A DNA stretch of 59,934 nt from CAZWCE01 sp964632505 (GCA_964632505.1 CAZWCE010000018.1:1-59934), one strand, 5' to 3'. Positions 7,385-17,258 are shown, numbered from the stretch's first letter. Numbers and translations: made by a program. Notes: generated by a model from the sequence alone, not told the origin.

Positions 7385-9721
7385 CTATTCTGCTTGCTTC
7401 GGGGCAAACGCGGCGATCTCCCAGATTCTCGCGCACGGCTCTTGCGTCTTTTCGACGACCAACCGCATCGCTCGAGCCTCGATCAACGGGAATTTGACCT
7501 CCCAGTCCGATTTTTGGTTCCCCTCGACCGCGAGCAGATGCTCCCAGTTCTCTTCGGGACCGACGCGATATTCGATCCGGAAATCCTCGATCGGGGCGAC
7601 AATCGTTCCATTCTGCCGGTAGCCGGAAACGACACGAACCGCGATCACTTGCTGTGGCTTCTCCCACTGCCATTGGGCCCAAATCGGACCTTCGGGATTG
7701 CTGAGCCATCGAAAGGCGTTGCCTTGCCGGGGGCCGATGCCGTCGTGAAGAAACTCACCGCCATGCAGGGGGTCTTTCTTCCCGGAGACCGTTATTCGGG
7801 CCCGGGGGGCGAGGTTCTCTCCCACCTCTCGGGCAAATCGCGTGGGAGTCATCGCATATTCCGTAGCGTACTCCGGCCGTCGCAGCAACTCGAGCAACTC
7901 CTTCAAATGGTCTTGATAGACACCGCGCGGCGTGGTTTCGCACCTTTTGGCCAACGAAGCGGCCATCCCCACCACTTCCCCCATACAACCGCCGGTGCGC
8001 ATCACCCGGACCGATCCGAGGGCTTCGTGGGTGACGCTCACGTCCCGCCCCGCCATGAAGAGATTCGAAACATTCCGCGAATAGAGGCAGCGATAAGGAA
8101 TCCAAAACGGTTTCGGATAGTCGGTGAACAAAGCGCGGGAGATGAAGGCATCGCCTTCGAAACCTTTCTCGTAGCGTGGATCGGGCAGGTGAAGATCGAT
8201 CTTCCAACCCGTGGGAACGCAGCCATCCTCGAATTCCCGCTTCTCCAGGAGGTGCTCCTTGGTGAGGACCACATCGCCGAGAATGCGTCGCGATTCCCGT
8301 TTACCGCTGACCCAGGCCATCCAGTTCAGGCGATAGGTTTCGAAAGCGTCGTCGACGTTTTTCAAGGCATCCCAGGCCCCGTAGGCGGCGCGGAAGTTCC
8401 AATCTCGGATATACTCGGAGCGCGCGAACGGATCGTGATCGAAGCCGCTTTCCCAGTACCAGCCGCCCAGTTTCAACGGGTTCTTCTGATCCCTTCCCGG
8501 AAACGGCTTCTCGGAGAGATCGAGTGCCCAAGGGCAACGAGGAAAATCGACCGGCTTTCCGGTGTCGGCGACATTCCAGAGATTGCATCGTCCCATGTGG
8601 CCCTTGCCCGTCAATTCGTAATCGGCGCCCGCCAACGGCGCCAGACAACCATCGCCGGTGCAGTCCGCAAAGTAGGTGCCGCAGAAGCGGACCCGCTCTC
8701 CGGTACGGGTATGCTGGGCGATCACCGCCTCGATGCGTTTCTCCCGAGAGTCGGCCATGATAAGATCATTTGCCCGATGGTTCAAAAAAAGATCGAGATT
8801 CTCTTCCATGCGCACCAAAGCGATCTTCTTGCCGTCCTCGTAGATCGAAGCGGTATTCGAGGGACCGTAATGGGCCGATTGTTCCTGCTCGAGTTCCGCC
8901 ACGATGTCGCCGATATGCGGAAAAGGGGGAAGATTGCGGGCTCCCTGCAACCAGACGCGGACCTCGGAACTGTTGTTGCCGCCGAGCATCGGCCGATCTT
9001 GAATCAATGCGACTCGGAGCCCGTGCCGCGCTCCGGAAATGGCCGCACAAGTCCCGGCGATGCCTCCTCCGACGACGACCAAATCATAATCTCCTCCCTC
9101 CCGCGGCTCCGGCGAAACACTTCCCGACATTCGGCGAAGTTTCGCCAGAGGTTCACCGTCATCGGGCGGTCGGAACTCGCCATTTTCGCAGAGGAGAACG
9201 GCATCGCATCGTCCGGCGAAGCCGGTCAGGTCGCGCAATGCCAAACGGGTCGGCCCCTGTTTTTCTTCGACCGTCACCACGCCGCCGTCCTGCCAGTGCC
9301 ACGCGGCGCCCTCGGTACCGAAGGTGGTTTCCAGCGGTCGGTCGTCGATGAGCAATTGGAATCTTCCCGGGGCTCCCGGAGCTCCCCAGGTGGCCACCCA
9401 GTCCCTCGTGCGCACCCAAACGCGGTACTTGCCGGGGGCGATCTTCACGGAAGTCGCGGCGTCTTCTACGGGGTGCCCCAACCCATGGGCCAGGAGAAAC
9501 GGCGAACCCATCTGGTCCATGAACTGGCAATCGTTTTTCCAGCCGCCCCACTGGTCGAACTGCTCCGCCTCGAGCAGGTACCCCCGACCGCCGAGCAGCG
9601 ATTCGAGAGCATCTTCCTCATAAGCGTACGTAAAAGGATCGCCCCCTCCCATCGACAGCATCAGCGTCAGAAACATCAACAGGTTGACACGAAAAAAACA
9701 TGGCTTCGGAATCAATCTCAC
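7385..9721 (-). CDS. Secreted FAD-dependent oxidoreductase (FAD_oxidored family) with carbohydrate-binding-like flanks
   Basis: Starts at GTG 9721, supported by AGGAG six nt upstream. 778 aa with a signal segment in the first 30 residues. Residues about 45-190 form a beta-sandwich-like module (YRVWVRTRDWVATWG), like CBM/discoidin modules. The dinucleotide-binding motif VVGGGIAGTCAA lies at about 216-227, followed by GGNNSSEVRVW, typical of the FAD_oxidored (PF12831) family that planctomycetes encode in many copies. The C-terminal ~110 residues (LAPRARITVSGKKDPL...) look like a discoidin/F5-8C-type domain. Natural substrates of these enzymes are unknown. It heads a two-gene unit with the beta-helix gene, so a role in oxidising a released sugar is a reasonable inference. 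Confidence 0.85.
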   Translation of the reverse strand: MRLIPKPCFFRVNLLMFLTLMLSMGGGDPFTYAYEEDALESLLGGRGYLLEAEQFDQWGGWKNDCQFMDQMGSPFLLAHGLGHPVEDAATSVKIAPGKYRVWVRTRDWVATWGAPGAPGRFQLLIDDRPLETTFGTEGAAWHWQDGGVVTVEEKQGPTRLALRDLTGFAGRCDAVLLCENGEFRPPDDGEPLAKLRRMSGSVSPEPREGGDYDLVVVGGGIAGTCAAISGARHGLRVALIQDRPMLGGNNSSEVRVWLQGARNLPPFPHIGDIVAELEQEQSAHYGPSNTASIYEDGKKIALVRMEENLDLFLNHRANDLIMADSREKRIEAVIAQHTRTGERVRFCGTYFADCTGDGCLAPLAGADYELTGKGHMGRCNLWNVADTGKPVDFPRCPWALDLSEKPFPGRDQKNPLKLGGWYWESGFDHDPFARSEYIRDWNFRAAYGAWDALKNVDDAFETYRLNWMAWVSGKRESRRILGDVVLTKEHLLEKREFEDGCVPTGWKIDLHLPDPRYEKGFEGDAFISRALFTDYPKPFWIPYRCLYSRNVSNLFMAGRDVSVTHEALGSVRVMRTGGCMGEVVGMAASLAKRCETTPRGVYQDHLKELLELLRRPEYATEYAMTPTRFAREVGENLAPRARITVSGKKDPLHGGEFLHDGIGPRQGNAFRWLSNPEGPIWAQWQWEKPQQVIAVRVVSGYRQNGTIVAPIEDFRIEYRVGPEENWEHLLAVEGNQKSDWEVKFPLIEARAMRLVVEKTQEPCARIWEIAAFAPKQAE

Positions 9722-9754
9722 TTCGAACTCCTAATCACGTAAATATCATGTAAA

Positions 9755-10033
9755 TTTGGGTTCTTCCAACATTTTAATGGCTGATTGATGAGTCCTTGTC
9801 GTCGATCACGATTGGCTCGGCTCGGATTCACCAACCAAAGCAGGGGGGCGTTCCCTGCTGCGCCCTCCACCATCTCCGCCTCCTGGAGGCCTGCGGCCGT
9901 GCGGGTGCGAGGCGAAGATGGCTCCGGCCGAAGCAGGGGACGAATCGAACGCTTTTTATGCATGACAATTGGATTCGCGTATCATTGCACTTCGGCACTA
10001 GCCATGAAAATCCGTGAAGAGCCTAAATTTGAA
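9755..10033 (+). repeat. 279-bp dispersed repeat, copy A
   Basis: From TTTGGGTTCTTCC to TTTGAA; nearly identical (about 17 mismatches and no gaps by eye) and equal in length to 35598-35876. It contains short hairpins (GCAGGG-N6-CCCTGC; CCTCC-T-GGAGG). It fills the gap between the stop of the GH-A hydrolase gene and the start of the FAD-oxidoreductase gene. Both copies keep an open minus-strand frame of about 70 codons inside the repeat, but nothing else supports coding. Confidence 0.9.
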
Positions 10034-10036
10034 TAA

Positions 10037-11302
10037 TCACGGTTTTCGAAAGCTCACTTCGCGGGGGCCGATCACGTAAAGCGGCGATCCCCATTCCAGC
10101 GGCAAAACGGCGTGCCCGTCGGAGTCGACTTCGATCTCCATCTTTTTACCGAGGTGATCGCGGACCTCATGCAGTGGCCCGTCGAAAACGACCGGCACCC
10201 GGCGTGGTTTGGCCCAGCGTGTCCAAATGTCCCAGATGGCATGGACGTTTGTTCCGTCGGGACGTCGCCAGGCGGGGTGATAGATCAGGCCGGTCTTCCA
10301 CCCCCCTTCGATCGACTTCGAACCGGGCGGACGGACTTCGATCAATGCTCGATAGGCCCGGTAGGCGGGCTTCGGCTTCAAGTCATATTCGAGCATCCCG
10401 AAGGCGTCCTCGTTCTCTTCGTCGGTCTCCTTGCGCTCCTGGAATTCGTACCAGAATCCCCGCTGGAGACCGGCGTGCAGCGCGAGGATGTACGCCCGGG
10501 CGATGTACTGCCCCTGCTGCCGGTCGGACATGCCGCGCCGGCCGGTATGCGACGGCCACCCCCATTCGGTGAACCAGATGGGCCGATCCCCGACTCCGTA
10601 TTCGGCAAGCAGCCCGTGCAATTCATCGATCGCATCGGGGATGTAGGCCTCCGGGGCGCGGGGATCGCCGTATCCATACGGATGGATCGCCATCACGTCG
10701 AATTTTCCCTCTGCGTCCTCCAACGAAGCACGCAGGAATCGCCAGTCGAGCTGGGAAGTCGCTCCCCAGACGACGAGTGCCTCGGGATCGGCACGCTTGA
10801 TCTCTTCGTAACTGACCCGCAAGAGCGCGGCATAATGCTTGGGATTCGGATTCTCCCAGAAACTCTTCAGGTTCGGCTCGTTCCAGACCTGCCAAGCGGG
10901 GACACGGCCTCGGTATCGCGTCACCGTCGTGCGGACGAATCTTCGCCATGCGTCGAGATGCTCGATGGTCGGCTCGGCCCAACGCGGCGATCCGTGCAGC
11001 AACCCCATGATGCGGATGCCCGCCGATTTGCACTGCTCGACAACGTCGTCACACCGCTCGAAATCCCATTCGCCTTCCTTCCGCTCGAGCGACGACCAGA
11101 CGAAACCGGTTCGCAACCACTCGATGTTCGCCTCCTTCATCCCCACGATCTCTTCTTCGAGAAACGGGTGTTCGTCCCCCCGGGTCACATGAGAATGCAC
11201 CCCGTAAGGGGAAACGTCGGGCGGAACGGCCCAAGCATCGCCGGCAATGAACGCCAATATCAACGAGCAGAGCGAAAAACAACAGAACGATCGATTCATC
11301 AT
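10037..11302 (-). CDS. Secreted clan GH-A glycoside hydrolase (GH39/GH5-like)
   Basis: 421 aa; start ATG 11302 (a second ATG follows) behind AAGGA. The signal peptide ends near residue 25 (AWA). A TIM-barrel pattern follows. WQVWNEPN at about 137-144 contains the predicted acid/base Glu142, and PIWFTEWGWPS at about 241-251 contains the predicted nucleophile Glu246, the two-glutamate signature of retaining clan GH-A enzymes. Spacing and the LRTGFVWSSLE segment resemble GH39 and related families; the exact family is uncertain. The stop codon lies 4 nt from the 279-bp repeat. ThuA-like and oxidoreductase genes are its neighbours on the same strand. Confidence 0.85.
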   Translation of the reverse strand: MMNRSFCCFSLCSLILAFIAGDAWAVPPDVSPYGVHSHVTRGDEHPFLEEEIVGMKEANIEWLRTGFVWSSLERKEGEWDFERCDDVVEQCKSAGIRIMGLLHGSPRWAEPTIEHLDAWRRFVRTTVTRYRGRVPAWQVWNEPNLKSFWENPNPKHYAALLRVSYEEIKRADPEALVVWGATSQLDWRFLRASLEDAEGKFDVMAIHPYGYGDPRAPEAYIPDAIDELHGLLAEYGVGDRPIWFTEWGWPSHTGRRGMSDRQQGQYIARAYILALHAGLQRGFWYEFQERKETDEENEDAFGMLEYDLKPKPAYRAYRALIEVRPPGSKSIEGGWKTGLIYHPAWRRPDGTNVHAIWDIWTRWAKPRRVPVVFDGPLHEVRDHLGKKMEIEVDSDGHAVLPLEWGSPLYVIGPREVSFRKP

Positions 11303-11447
11303 TTTCCTTCATTCTTTCGGAGTTTTCTTTTCGGAGGTTCCCCATATCCATCGGTTCGAAAGAATCGTCTCGCGCACCGATCGAAGAAGACATCGAGCAA
11401 CCATCAGCAATTTTCTCGATGGGCATCAAAAAGCTCATCCGCCGAGG

Positions 11448-12233
11448 TTACAGACGATCGTCGGTCCAAAGACAAGCCCGATGCATAAGTGGTCCGAGTC
11501 CCTTGGCCTTGAGCGCTTCGACATCGTGTCCGAGCACCGTGTGGAAGATGCGTCCCTCGCCATGTTCGAGCACGAAGGCCATCGGGTACTCTTTCTGATC
11601 GACTTTCGACGTCGCCGTCGCCAGGACATGGATCGGCACATCGCCTCCCAGGCACGTGTACAATTCATCGGTCATCTCGAAATCGTCGAGATTCTTTGTG
11701 ATCGGATGCTCGCGATCGACAATATTAACAGTGAACTTCCCGCGAGGGTCGTGGGGCCGTTTTTCTGGATCCCACGTGCGGCCGGCCAGTGAGACAAAGC
11801 CCTCCCAGTCTTCGAACGCGCCACAACTAAAGTGAAAGAAGACCAGCCCGCCGCCCTCCTCGACGAAACGCCCCAGGTTCTCTTGGGCTTTCTCTTGCCG
11901 GAAAACCGGGTTGTAATTCTTGAAGTGCATTACCAGCACATCATACGTGAAGATGAGATCGGTCGCGAGCACCCCGGGATCGTCGACCAGCCTGGCCTCG
12001 ATTTCCGAATGCTTCTGCAAGAGGTCGCGAAGTGCCGGGCCCGTCTTGCGCCAGTGGTGGCCGGAGTGATCGATGCCCGTGACCACGAGCACCTTCACCG
12101 GAAAAGAGGCGTTTTCGTCTTCCTCGGCGAAGAGCCTGGGAGAGCCGATGATCCATAAGACGAGCAGACACGCTCCCAGCGCGGGCAGAAAACGCCGCGA
12201 CGGGGCGAAAGATGGAATCGCGAAATACTTCAT
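11448..12233 (-). CDS. Secreted ThuA-like domain protein
   Basis: 261 aa; start supported by GGAGG. Signal peptide about 1-36. Residues about 46-258 match the ThuA-like (trehalose-utilisation) class-I glutamine-amidotransferase-like fold: VLVVTGIDHSGHHWRKT, then YDVLVMHFKNYNP, FVEEGGGLVFFHFSCGAF, EHPITKNL and GEGRIFHTVLGHD. These motifs recur in planctomycete ThuA proteins of unknown biochemistry. It lies 145 nt upstream of the GH-A hydrolase gene and may be co-transcribed with it. A role in carbohydrate use is inferred from the family name and neighbours only. Confidence 0.88.
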   Translation of the reverse strand: MKYFAIPSFAPSRRFLPALGACLLVLWIIGSPRLFAEEDENASFPVKVLVVTGIDHSGHHWRKTGPALRDLLQKHSEIEARLVDDPGVLATDLIFTYDVLVMHFKNYNPVFRQEKAQENLGRFVEEGGGLVFFHFSCGAFEDWEGFVSLAGRTWDPEKRPHDPRGKFTVNIVDREHPITKNLDDFEMTDELYTCLGGDVPIHVLATATSKVDQKEYPMAFVLEHGEGRIFHTVLGHDVEALKAKGLGPLMHRACLWTDDRL

Positions 12234-12394
12234 GAGAAAAAGCCTCCGGATGGGAAATCGTGCACCTCGTTGTCGGGGATGTCTGGGGCTGCGACAAGGG
12301 TGCCTCTCGGTTCACGATGGTGGTGACGCTCAATAATTGGAATCAGAATAAGCATCTTCTCTACGCATGGTGAGAAGAGAAGCTCTCTTGATCG

Positions 12395-12423
12395 ATTATA
12401 ACGCTTCATGAAGTCCATTGCCA
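12395..12423 (-). promoter_or_regulatory. Candidate sigma-70-type promoter for the ThuA-like gene
   Basis: On the minus strand, TGGCAA (12423-12418) is followed after 17 bp by a perfect TATAAT (12400-12395). The start codon is about 160 nt downstream, giving a long leader. Confidence 0.4.
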
Positions 12424-12457
12424 CGATATCCCGGCCACTTCTCGATCGGCCGGAGCT

Positions 12458-12563
12458 TATTCATGTTCGCATCCATAGTGGCCCCTCGGTTCATGCCGTG
12501 ACGCCCGTAGGCCGGGCTCTCGCTGTTCGCCCGGCGTTCACTATAGATGCGACGCTCAATATT
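12458..12563 (+). repeat. ~105-bp palindromic element, copy 3
   Basis: Runs from TTATTCATGTTCGCATCCATAG to GACGCTCAATATT. The left arm GCATCCATAGTG pairs with the right arm CACTATAGATGC at 11 of 12 positions. A central GGGC-N11-GCCC could form a second hairpin. The right end overlaps the last codons and TGA stop of the GH106-like gene. A more degenerate partial copy (GGTTCACGATGGTGGTGACGCTCAATAAT) may lie near 12309-12338. Confidence 0.8.
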
Positions 12564-15500
12564 GTCGAATCGATTGGGAACGGGCGGGAATCAATCGGAC
12601 CGGCCCCAGTAATCCCGAAGGAAGCAAGGGGGTGTCCTTCCACGCTCCCTTGCCGGAGGAGGTGATGTTCGTTCTGGTGACGTGTTGATCTTCAGAGAGC
12701 AAGGCATCGCCGACCAGCCGGTTCGACCACGTGTTCCAGACCGCCACCGAAAGCTTATTGGCTCCCGGCTTCAGGGCGTCCGTCACGTCGATGCGGTAGG
12801 GTGGTTTCCACAACACCCCTAAGGACCGGTCATTGACCTGGACCGAGCCGAGTTTCTCCAGCCGGCCCAGATCGAGATACACCCGTCGGTCGCGTCCGAG
12901 CCAGTCTTCCGGCAGTGAGAAAGTGATGGTGTACCGACCGGTTCCGGAGAAATAGCGAATCGCGGGATCCTCGAGTTCGTTCCAGGCCGTGAGCGTTTCC
13001 ATGACGATCGGCTCGGGGACGGGAGAGTACGGGGCCTCGAAAGAAACATTCCAACGACCTTCGAGGATTTTCGCGGCCGGAAGGGGAGCGGCCGTCCATT
13101 GGGCGATCGTCTCGTCGCGGTGCTGGAGACGATAGGTCCCTTCATGGAACGTGGTCACGCGTATCCTCCCGTCGGGCGCGAGCGCGGTCTCCACCGGAAG
13201 AAACCCCGGGACCTTATCCGGCTGGGCAAGTCTCATCTCCTCTCGAGGGGAAGCCTTTTTTCGGAAAACGACGAAGACCGAACCGTGGGGGGCAAGATGC
13301 AGCGGCAGCCTCGTCCCCGTGGTCTCCCGTTGGAAAAGCAGGACCGAAGAGATACTGCCGGTCGCCGGATCCCAGATCTCCGGAGAACGATCGGTCACGC
13401 GGAAGATCGCACTGGCGGAAAGCGGCTCCGCCGTCCGATTGCGCACAAAATAGATTTCCGCCCGATCGGTCCGACGATGAATAAAATCGAGCGCGTCGAC
13501 CGATTCCGGTTTTTCGCAAGTGACGTCCGGACCGATGCCGTCCCGCTCCAGCAACGACCGTAGCGACGGTCCCCAGTACACGGCGCCTTTGCCGTATCGG
13601 TGTCGGGTGACCTTCCGGCCGTCGCACGGGCCCCAGAGCCCATCGGCAATCGCTTCGACCTCCTGATCGCGCGAGGGATATTCGGTCAACCCGTTGCTTC
13701 GGGTCGGCTTGGGTCCGACCAGGATCCCCCCTTTCCGCACCAGCGAGGCGAGTTTCTCGAGCACCTCCAGATCGATGTCTTCCCGATCGGGCAGACTGAG
13801 CAGGCGATAGCTCTGCCCATGGGGCAAGGTCCAACGTCCGCCGTCGACATCGAGGCGTCGAAGGATGACATCGCGATTGATGACGTCGTAGTCGTAACCG
13901 GGACCGAGCGACTCGGGAACGTGTTTCGGCGGAACGAAATTGTATCCCTGGTCGCCGTAGTAGAAGCAGACATCGGCGACGAAGCTTCCCTGCTGCAAAA
14001 GATAGGAACAGCGGCCCAAGTAGTCGAGAAAGGCGGAAGCCCGGGGCCACCAGATGAGCTGGCGATTCAGATGCGTTCCGGCGCCGTAGACCCAACCGGG
14101 TTTTCCCGCCTCGGGCGGCAGATGCGCGGCGGTGTGCCAGACCATATGGTTGGCGCCCTCGCAAAAGGCGCGATCGGCCGACGGTTTCAAATCGAAGGGG
14201 CCGTCCTGCCAGTGGTGCATGCTGGTGAACGCCTCCATGTGGACCTGGGGTTTATTGTAGATATGCCCCGCACAGGCGGTCTCTTTGACGACCCAGAGCC
14301 GGTCGGCGTCGGGACGTTTCGGCCAGAATTCGCCGCGGATCGAGTCGATCGTTCCGAGCGCTTTGAGGGCATCCACGGGGACCTGATGGATGGGCGGCCC
14401 CGGCCCTCCGGCCTCCGATTCGATCGCCACCCCCGCCCGGTGAGCCGTTTCCACCGCGGTGCGGTAATAGGCATCGACCAACAGATCGCCGAGTGTCTTT
14501 CTGTAATCGTACAGGAAACGACGTGTCATCGTCTCATCGATCACCACATTTCCCAAAAGGGCCGGAAGGTATGGCTTCATGTCGTACCCTCGATAGTGGG
14601 AAAACTGCCGGAGGAAGTCGTCGGTCCAAATACTTCCCCGCACCTCGTAGCTGGCCAGGTAGAGTTCTTTCAGAGCTGTTTTTTCCAGAGGCCCGAGCTC
14701 GTTGCGGAGTGCATCGATCTCCTTTTGCAGGAAGGTGCGGGTCGCTTCCCGGCTGAGGTGATCGGTCGCCAGACCATCGGATTGGGGACTGGGAACCTTC
14801 AGCCGCTCGCCCGTATTCGCACACGCGAATCGAAGAATGCGCCACTTGCCTTCGGGGATCTCCCATTCCAGATGTCCGCGGTCGTCGACACGATCGGTCA
14901 AGTCGACGATCTCCTCCGGCCGGCCGATCTTCAGGGGCCAATCTTGGGAAGACCAACTCCCGGCAGCCCCCGACTTAGAGCCATCGTGGAGATTGGCGGC
15001 AGTCCAATATTTGTCTTGCCCGCGTTGGCTGACGCGGCCGATCCGAACCGCTCCGTCGCGGCTACGATCGGCGACGTGCGAAGCCACGACATTGACCCCC
15101 TGCTGATTGTAAAGCTCGAATTCACCGAGTTGGATCCGGTCCGATGCCGTTTGGTGCCCTTTGCCCAATCGCAAGCGGACATAGCGGGCTTTCACGTCCG
15201 GAAGCTCGAATGTTTGGGCGTCGGTCGTCGGGGCGAGCTCGCCGGAGTGGATCGTGTTGAAGGAAGAGGGCGATGGGTCGGTCGTGGAAACGGCGATCGA
15301 AAACTCCTTGGCGAACAGGTGCTTCGGTCCGTATTCTTTCGGCTTGTCGCTGGGGGTGTTGTAGAGCACGGCTCGATCGAGCCGATGCTCTCCCGGCGGA
15401 TCGAGTTGGAAGATGAAATCGTGCCCGGCAAGGGGAGCACCGGCCGGCACCGCGAGCACGGCAACCTCTTGGAAGAAACGCAAATGCCCCTCCTCGTCGC

Positions 15501-16032
15501 GAGGAGCCTTCGCGGGAATCGGAGGCATCGGCAACACGCCTTTCCATCGTCGCGGTCCCTCGACATCGAGCGAAGAGGTGAAGAGCCCCTTGCTGGCATG
15601 TTTCGGTTCGACCCAGCTCCCACCCATGTCCCAACTACTGGAAACGGAGAGTTCCACTTCGAGTCCCAACTTCCCGGCGATACGAACCGCTTGGCCGATC
15701 GCTTCGATCGAAGACTCGCTCATGAACGCCGGACCGGCCGGCGGAGCCGCCGACTTCTTTCCCCGCGCGCCCATGTCGAAGATCAGAACACCGCTGAGCC
15801 CGGCCTGTTTGAATTGCCGCAACTCCTCTTCCAGGAAGTCGCGGTTCACGTATCCATTCAACCAGAGCCAGTAGGCCGATGGCATCGCCGCGGCGGGAGG
15901 ACTCCGGAATCCCTCGGCAAGAGTTCCCTCCTCTCCTTCGGCGCCTAACAAGGGACCCGAACGCGAAGCCACAAGGAGAAGAAAAAACAAAATCGTGCAC
16001 ACATAGACATATCGATGAACACGTTGCGACAT
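12556..16032 (-). CDS. Secreted GH106-type alpha-L-rhamnosidase-like glycoside hydrolase
   Basis: Start chosen at ATG 16032 (MSQRVHRYVY) with GAAGGA upstream and a signal peptide immediately after; the longer frame to 16113 would hide the signal peptide. 1,158 aa. PSAYWLWLNGYVNRDFLEEE and LRQFKQAGLSGVLIFDMG are hallmarks of the GH106/rhamnosidase-like family, followed by a TIM-barrel-like region with inserted sugar-binding modules. The C-terminus (YTITFSLPEDWLGRD, VYLDLGRLEKLGSVQVNDRS, YRIDVTDALKPGANKLSVAV) is a GH2-type jelly-roll domain. GH106 enzymes release alpha-L-rhamnose from pectic or ulvan-type glycans. The last codons and TGA stop lie within a palindromic repeat, so the very C-terminus (RQY) may be repeat-derived. 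Confidence 0.85.
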   Translation of the reverse strand: MSQRVHRYVYVCTILFFLLLVASRSGPLLGAEGEEGTLAEGFRSPPAAAMPSAYWLWLNGYVNRDFLEEELRQFKQAGLSGVLIFDMGARGKKSAAPPAGPAFMSESSIEAIGQAVRIAGKLGLEVELSVSSSWDMGGSWVEPKHASKGLFTSSLDVEGPRRWKGVLPMPPIPAKAPRDEEGHLRFFQEVAVLAVPAGAPLAGHDFIFQLDPPGEHRLDRAVLYNTPSDKPKEYGPKHLFAKEFSIAVSTTDPSPSSFNTIHSGELAPTTDAQTFELPDVKARYVRLRLGKGHQTASDRIQLGEFELYNQQGVNVVASHVADRSRDGAVRIGRVSQRGQDKYWTAANLHDGSKSGAAGSWSSQDWPLKIGRPEEIVDLTDRVDDRGHLEWEIPEGKWRILRFACANTGERLKVPSPQSDGLATDHLSREATRTFLQKEIDALRNELGPLEKTALKELYLASYEVRGSIWTDDFLRQFSHYRGYDMKPYLPALLGNVVIDETMTRRFLYDYRKTLGDLLVDAYYRTAVETAHRAGVAIESEAGGPGPPIHQVPVDALKALGTIDSIRGEFWPKRPDADRLWVVKETACAGHIYNKPQVHMEAFTSMHHWQDGPFDLKPSADRAFCEGANHMVWHTAAHLPPEAGKPGWVYGAGTHLNRQLIWWPRASAFLDYLGRCSYLLQQGSFVADVCFYYGDQGYNFVPPKHVPESLGPGYDYDVINRDVILRRLDVDGGRWTLPHGQSYRLLSLPDREDIDLEVLEKLASLVRKGGILVGPKPTRSNGLTEYPSRDQEVEAIADGLWGPCDGRKVTRHRYGKGAVYWGPSLRSLLERDGIGPDVTCEKPESVDALDFIHRRTDRAEIYFVRNRTAEPLSASAIFRVTDRSPEIWDPATGSISSVLLFQRETTGTRLPLHLAPHGSVFVVFRKKASPREEMRLAQPDKVPGFLPVETALAPDGRIRVTTFHEGTYRLQHRDETIAQWTAAPLPAAKILEGRWNVSFEAPYSPVPEPIVMETLTAWNELEDPAIRYFSGTGRYTITFSLPEDWLGRDRRVYLDLGRLEKLGSVQVNDRSLGVLWKPPYRIDVTDALKPGANKLSVAVWNTWSNRLVGDALLSEDQHVTRTNITSSGKGAWKDTPLLPSGLLGPVRLIPARSQSIRQY

Positions 16033-16583
16033 GATCGAATCCTTCGTGCAAGACAATGAGGGAGGAAAGTTTGGTGTCCTCGTCCACTTCCAATTGGGAC
16101 GCAAGCGGGACACCGGGAATCATCCTATCTCAAAACGATCCAAGAATCCACTGTCCGAGTCGTCGGATTCTTGCCTGAATGATCGCCGGAAGACATCGGT
16201 GGTGAATCCCGCGCATGCGGAAGACCATCAACGGCGGCTTCCCGATCATCCATCCCTCCAGGAACCAGCCAACACAATGATGAGTCGATCAGGTACGAGA
16301 GATCCTGGTAAAAGGTAAGGGTGCGTTGAGGGAATCTGATCGTTTACCAACCAGTCGGGCTGCTGAGTGGACACTCGAAAAATGTTTTCGCGAATTCCTT
16401 GCGATTTCCGTCAAACGAAAATATGAAGGGGACAAAAGGAGCGTCCCCCTTCCATTCGGTGTGAAAACTGGAGAAACCTCCGTCGAATCGTGTCGGATTG
16501 CCTCATTGGCACAACGTTTGCGTTGTTTTAAGCAGACAACCATCTGCGTAATCCAAATCAACGATGAATGAAAAGGAGATGAC
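16033..16583. other. Intergenic region between divergent GH106-like and DUF1269 genes
   Basis: About 550 nt without a convincing gene. It holds a perfect inverted repeat AAGAATCC/GGATTCTT (16142-16149 and 16165-16172) and a short palindrome CAACG-TTTG-CGTTG (about 16512-16525) followed by TTTT. The second lies about 60 nt upstream of the DUF1269 gene and could be a weak terminator or an operator. Confidence 0.4.
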
Positions 16584-17105
16584 ATGAGTGAGTTAGTAGT
16601 GATACAGTACGACGACAAGTATAAAGCAGAAGAAGTTCGCCTGAAATTGTTGCGGATGCAGCGTGATTACTTGGTCGATTTGGAAGACGCCGTGGTGGCG
16701 GTGAAAAATAATGAAGGAAAGGTCAAGCTCAATCAGATTCACCATTTGACGGCGGCCTCGGCGGCCGGTGGCGGCTTCTGGGGGCTTTTGATCGGTCTGA
16801 TTTTCATGAGCCCGCTGGTGGGAGTTGCCGCGGGAGCGATCACCGGGGCCATCGTCGGCGCGCTGACCGACGTCGGCATCGACGACAAATTCATGAAAGA
16901 GGTCGCCGAATCGTTCCGGCCGGGCACCTCGGCTCTCTTCGTGCTTGTCCGCAAGGTCACCCCGGACAAAGTCGTCGAGGAGATTCAGCCCTACGGCGGC
17001 AAGGTGCTGAGGACTTCCCTCGAAAAAGAAGACGAGAAGAAACTTCAAGAAGTATTGAATCAGGCGACCCAAAGCTCCGAGAACGAAAATGTCGAAACAT
17101 CCTAA
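16584..17105 (+). CDS. DUF1269-family membrane-associated protein
   Basis: 173 aa, starting 8 nt after AAGGAG. Opening MSELVVIQYDDKYKAEE and the central Gly-rich hydrophobic stretch at about 59-95 (ASAAGGGFWGLLIGLIFMSP, GAITGAIVGALTD) match DUF1269 proteins, as does FRPGTSALFVLV near 110-122. The N-terminal half resembles a ferredoxin-like domain. Function is unknown; such genes often sit near stress or metal genes. It lies 153 nt upstream of the copper ATPase gene on the same strand and may share its transcript. Confidence 0.88.
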   Translation: MSELVVIQYDDKYKAEEVRLKLLRMQRDYLVDLEDAVVAVKNNEGKVKLNQIHHLTAASAAGGGFWGLLIGLIFMSPLVGVAAGAITGAIVGALTDVGIDDKFMKEVAESFRPGTSALFVLVRKVTPDKVVEEIQPYGGKVLRTSLEKEDEKKLQEVLNQATQSSENENVETS

Positions 17106-17258
17106 TCACGTCGACTCACGCGAGGGACGAGACGCCGAGCGGGCTTCGTCCCCCTCCCCTTCTCTCCCTGACGGCGAATGCCGTGAACCACGAGCGGTCC
17201 GTGTTTCATCGGATCCTCAAGTTCGTGTAGGGGTTTCGAAAAGGAAAGCGACATCATC

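Noticed and set aside
7373..9742. 789-codon plus-strand frame over the FAD-oxidoreductase gene
   Set aside because: Antisense shadow; the minus strand carries the GGGIAG nucleotide-binding motif and a good GTG start.
9718..9963. 81-codon minus-strand frame in the 279-bp repeat, with a counterpart at 35423-35806
   Set aside because: Low-complexity, basic sequence with no ribosome site; similarity between the copies is fully explained by the repeat. Kept only as a remark in the repeat entries.
13600..15948. 782-codon plus-strand frame over the GH106-like gene
   Set aside because: Antisense shadow of a gene with clear family motifs.
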